Assembly (NCBI RefSeq): GCF_910591885.1
Contig: NC_063273.1
Location: 5,208,001 to 5,272,000 of the forward strand
Direction: 5' to 3'
DNA length: 64,000 bases
Source: Bombus terrestris
Taxonomy: Eukaryota; Arthropoda; Insecta; Hymenoptera; Apidae
Shown here: in pieces, positions 61,263 through 64,000 of the stretch
Layout of the letters: every line of letters begins with the position of its first letter
Position numbering within the stretch: the stretch's first letter is position 1
The notes under the pieces: generated by a model
The model's database searches: none
The model's input: only the letters and a program-made list of their open reading frames with translations
Told to the model about the DNA's origin: nothing
Position numbers and translations under genes: made by a program

Positions 61263-63038
61263 CTGTAATTGAAAAATGCATAAAAATTTATTATCAAAAA
61301 TAATTTTGATTTTTTTTACAAAAATTCTGCAAATGTTGGAAGCATTTGGAACACAGATATAATCTCTATAAGTGCATTAAAGAACAGTGCAATAATAGCG
61401 TAGAAGTATGATCAATGACAATTTAAAAATGCCTTAGCAAGGTACATTCTACCACACGAGCATATAAAAAACATAATATACTACTTTGTTTGATCAAGCA
61501 ATAAACAAGTTGGAAACAAATTATTATACGTACCATGCGATAAACTCTGGGAAGACTCATCCATGATTCTCTTGCATCAGCCAAAGCATGGTACAGAACA
61601 TTAATCTTTCCAATCAAAGTAAAAAATTAATGTCCCAACGGCTTAAGAAACAAGCACAAGCATCTTCCGATAAAACTATAAGACTGTCACTATAAAAGAA
61701 GCAATGCATACTATATGAAAATTATCACAAAAATTTTAACTGGTTAAACCACTATAACATAAAGGAGCATAGGGTATTTTGATGATAGAAATGCTTTATG
61801 CATAACACCAGGAAACTGAATCTGACATTTTAAATTCTCATATTTCAGAATAAATTACAACTAATGGAATTAAAATAAATTGTAAACATTTGTATAAACA
61901 TATCTGATTCAATTTTTCTTCTGGAGCTTCTGCATTGCATTTTGTATAAAACTCAAGCAGGAAGCAAGCAGCAATATTTCATTCAAAGTTTTGCTTTATT
62001 GTACAACAAGGCAATTCATTGTTTTCAACAAAGGATTAAATGTCACATCATTATAATCCAGGACAATAGTTTAACTAAATAATTCATTGTTTTTCTATCA
62101 TTTGCTAAGCTAAGCTCATAACACTTTACAGGAAAGAAAGAAGGGTTTAAGGGGCCTGCCCTGTTACAAAATCTTATGGGGGCGCAAACAATATTACTCT
62201 CAATGATGGAAATCAAATATAAATATATTCTAATTATAATCATACTAATATATTCTTTTAATATTTATATTGAATATATTTTGACCAGATGATCATTAGG
62301 CACAAATATAAATGCTGGTTTACACTATGAATGAACCTTATATTATTTATATTTATGATTTTCTTGATTTCTGTTATTCAATTAATATCAAAATTTTACA
62401 GAATAAATTTTGAAAAATTTCCTTAGAAATTCATATTTTTTATAATTGAAAAAATTGAAAAATATAAAGATAGAATGTGAAATCTTATATTTCATATATC
62501 ATGCAATAAGAAAGACTAGAAATTTTGTTAAAATAGAATATAGATCGATATATTAAATTTTTCCATTCATAGTATCATCCATCCATGTATTTCTGTAATT
62601 GATATACAATACGGACTAAAAAATATTACTAAATCTTTAATGTATTCCAATGGCACCTTTTAATATAATGTATACTGCTTTGGATAAAATGTGAACTAGT
62701 ATTTATGTTTGTAAATATAAGACAAGAAATACATTCATTCTGAAATAAAAATTTTGCATGTATATGTATGATGCCACAAGAACAATGTTTATTACAATAC
62801 TAAAGATAAAAAATAACAAAATCATCCTTTCATATTTTTCACATTTAATAAAGTTATGTGTCCAAAAGAACATGTTTTGCCTGATATAATTCAACAATGA
62901 TAACAGAAAAATTGTCCAAGGTATTATTGTGTTCAATAACAGTAATGATTTTAAGTTTTATCTCTATATACAAATCAGAATTCATTACTAAAAAATCCTA
63001 CTTCACAAAATTGCAACAAAGATTGAAGATGAGTTACA
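61263..63038 (-). other. Wdr20 intron / alternative 3' untranslated region
   Basis: It is intronic for the isoform that splices from 63135 to 61262, and 3' untranslated sequence for the isoform that reads through to the TGA at 63039. It is AT-rich and contains one candidate cassette exon (61534-61605). Nothing else is recognised. Confidence 0.6.
61534..61605 (-). CDS. Possible in-frame cassette exon of Wdr20
   Basis: A 72-base segment sits between a modest acceptor (gattggaaag) and a good donor (gtacgt). It is phase 0 at both ends and reads INVLYHALADARESWMSLPR then VYRM. It would insert 24 residues between the main exon and the last exon without shifting frame. The polypyrimidine tract is weak and I know no homologue of this peptide, so it may be chance. 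Confidence 0.3.
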
Positions 63039-64000
63039 TCATAGATCGTTAGATCGCAGGGAATTAATGTTGGTGTAAGGATTGCTATGATGATGTGGCC
63101 TGTGCAGAGTGCTGCTGATGGTGAGAGGACCTACCATGTGACCAGGCCTTGCCCATGTGTAGACATATCCATCTTGACATGCTGTTACGAAGCAATCTTC
63201 CCTAAACACTAATTCAGTCAATCTCTCGTGTGCCAACTTCTTGCACACTAGTGGTTCTAGCACTGGGCACTCATCAAACCTAGGGCACCAGGCAGTCCCT
63301 ATCAACCTCATAGGATCGTCCATCACAGAACTAACCTTTTTATTTGCACCTACTAAACTTCCACTGACACTGTTCAAATTACTATTTGTATTTAAATTAG
63401 TAGTAGCTTTATCACCACTACTGTTCTGTATTATTGTGCTATTAGATGCACCACTACCTCTCATAGTGAGGCTAAAGTTCCTTTTATGATTATCACCCTT
63501 ACGATCACCAAAACCAAGGCCTGCTAACCTCTGTGTCAAGGAATTTACAGTTGACACTGCTGTATTTGTACTCATGCTATTATTACTACTTTCATTATTA
63601 CCACTCGCGTTTTCTTTGTAATTAACATTATTCAGATTATTATGTTTAGAATTGTTCAAATGATGATTCGTTGTTGAACCATTCCCACTGTTGACTGTTG
63701 ATGTAGGAAGAGTACTAGAACCTGCTGTAGATGGCCTTTGTTTTGCACACATTGGTTGTCTCAACACATCTTCTGTAATATCCCACAAACACAACTGTGT
63801 ATCTTGCGACACACTACCTAACCTGTAGCATGTACCACCCGACACTCTTAATTCTGAACCACAAGAGTTTCTGTTTGAATGAATTCCTTGCGATGTTGTA
63901 GACAAACGGTTGGCCTTCTCATGATAATGATTATGATTATTATGTGGTAATGTTTCATCATCTGAACCACTGAAGTCTGGGTCATGATCTTCATAAGATG
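63039..64000 (-). CDS. Wdr20: WD repeat-containing protein 20 (3' coding exon, runs off the right edge)
   Basis: The frame is open from the right window edge to TGA at 63041-63039, about 319 residues. SYEDHDPDFSGSDDE, then RLGSVSQDTQLCLWDITED, match WDR20 around its acidic segment and a late WD repeat. A long Asn/Ser-rich linker follows (about 110 residues, insect-type expansion). After it come CPRFDECPVLEPLVCKKLAH, ERLTELVF and CFVTACQDGYVYTWARPG, the last WD repeat. Known WDR20 binds USP12/USP46 with UAF1 and stimulates their deubiquitinase activity. The unspliced form ends ..SLRSNDL; a donor at 63135/63134 allows an alternative end. The N-terminal WD repeats lie outside the window. Methionines are internal: the exon has no start here. 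Confidence 0.93.
   Translation of the reverse strand, partial: SYEDHDPDFSGSDDETLPHNNHNHYHEKANRLSTTSQGIHSNRNSCGSELRVSGGTCYRLGSVSQDTQLCLWDITEDVLRQPMCAKQRPSTAGSSTLPTSTVNSGNGSTTNHHLNNSKHNNLNNVNYKENASGNNESSNNSMSTNTAVSTVNSLTQRLAGLGFGDRKGDNHKRNFSLTMRGSGASNSTIIQNSSGDKATTNLNTNSNLNSVSGSLVGANKKVSSVMDDPMRLIGTAWCPRFDECPVLEPLVCKKLAHERLTELVFREDCFVTACQDGYVYTWARPGHMVGPLTISSTLHRPHHHSNPYTNINSLRSNDL

Noticed and set aside
63241..63489. 82-codon plus-strand frame over the Wdr20 exon
   Set aside because: It is the antisense shadow of the Wdr20 linker, whose frame is strongly supported.

Overview
The window looks like nuclear DNA of an insect, most likely a hymenopteran and perhaps a bee. Genes are split by GT-AG introns. 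Roughly the first 48 kb is rich in CpG despite a modest GC content, and the rest is strongly AT-rich and CpG-poor. Every recognisable protein belongs to an animal family. I see no bacterial-type operons, CRISPR arrays or viral genes. The species call is inference.

About 2.4-47.9 kb (+ strand): ten exons of one long gene encode the last ~617 residues of a Sidestep-family (Side) immunoglobulin-superfamily cell-surface receptor. They cover several Ig domains, a short membrane-proximal FN3-like module, one transmembrane helix and a cytoplasmic tail ending -ESCI. The signal peptide and first Ig domain lie upstream of the window. The 5' introns are very large (7.5, 6.8, 20.1 and 5.3 kb) and the 3' introns small. 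The 20 kb intron carries a 645 bp inverted-repeat element whose arms each contain a tRNA-like promoter module and which is flanked by a GATA direct repeat.

About 48.6-54.9 kb: an AT-rich gene-poor stretch with diverged tandem repeats, an AT microsatellite-like duplication and a small GC-richer C-biased island. I recognise no gene here.

About 55.0-64.0 kb: a compact cluster of conserved genes. Tsnax (Trax, + strand, one coding exon) is tail-to-tail with an Aplf-like DNA-repair/histone-chaperone gene (- strand, five coding exons). Upstream of Aplf on the same strand is the 3' part of Wdr20 (- strand), which runs off the right edge and shows evidence for two alternative C-termini. Apart from Tsnax and Aplf, both nucleic-acid metabolism or repair factors, the genes share no obvious pathway. 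The linkage looks like ordinary eukaryotic gene order.
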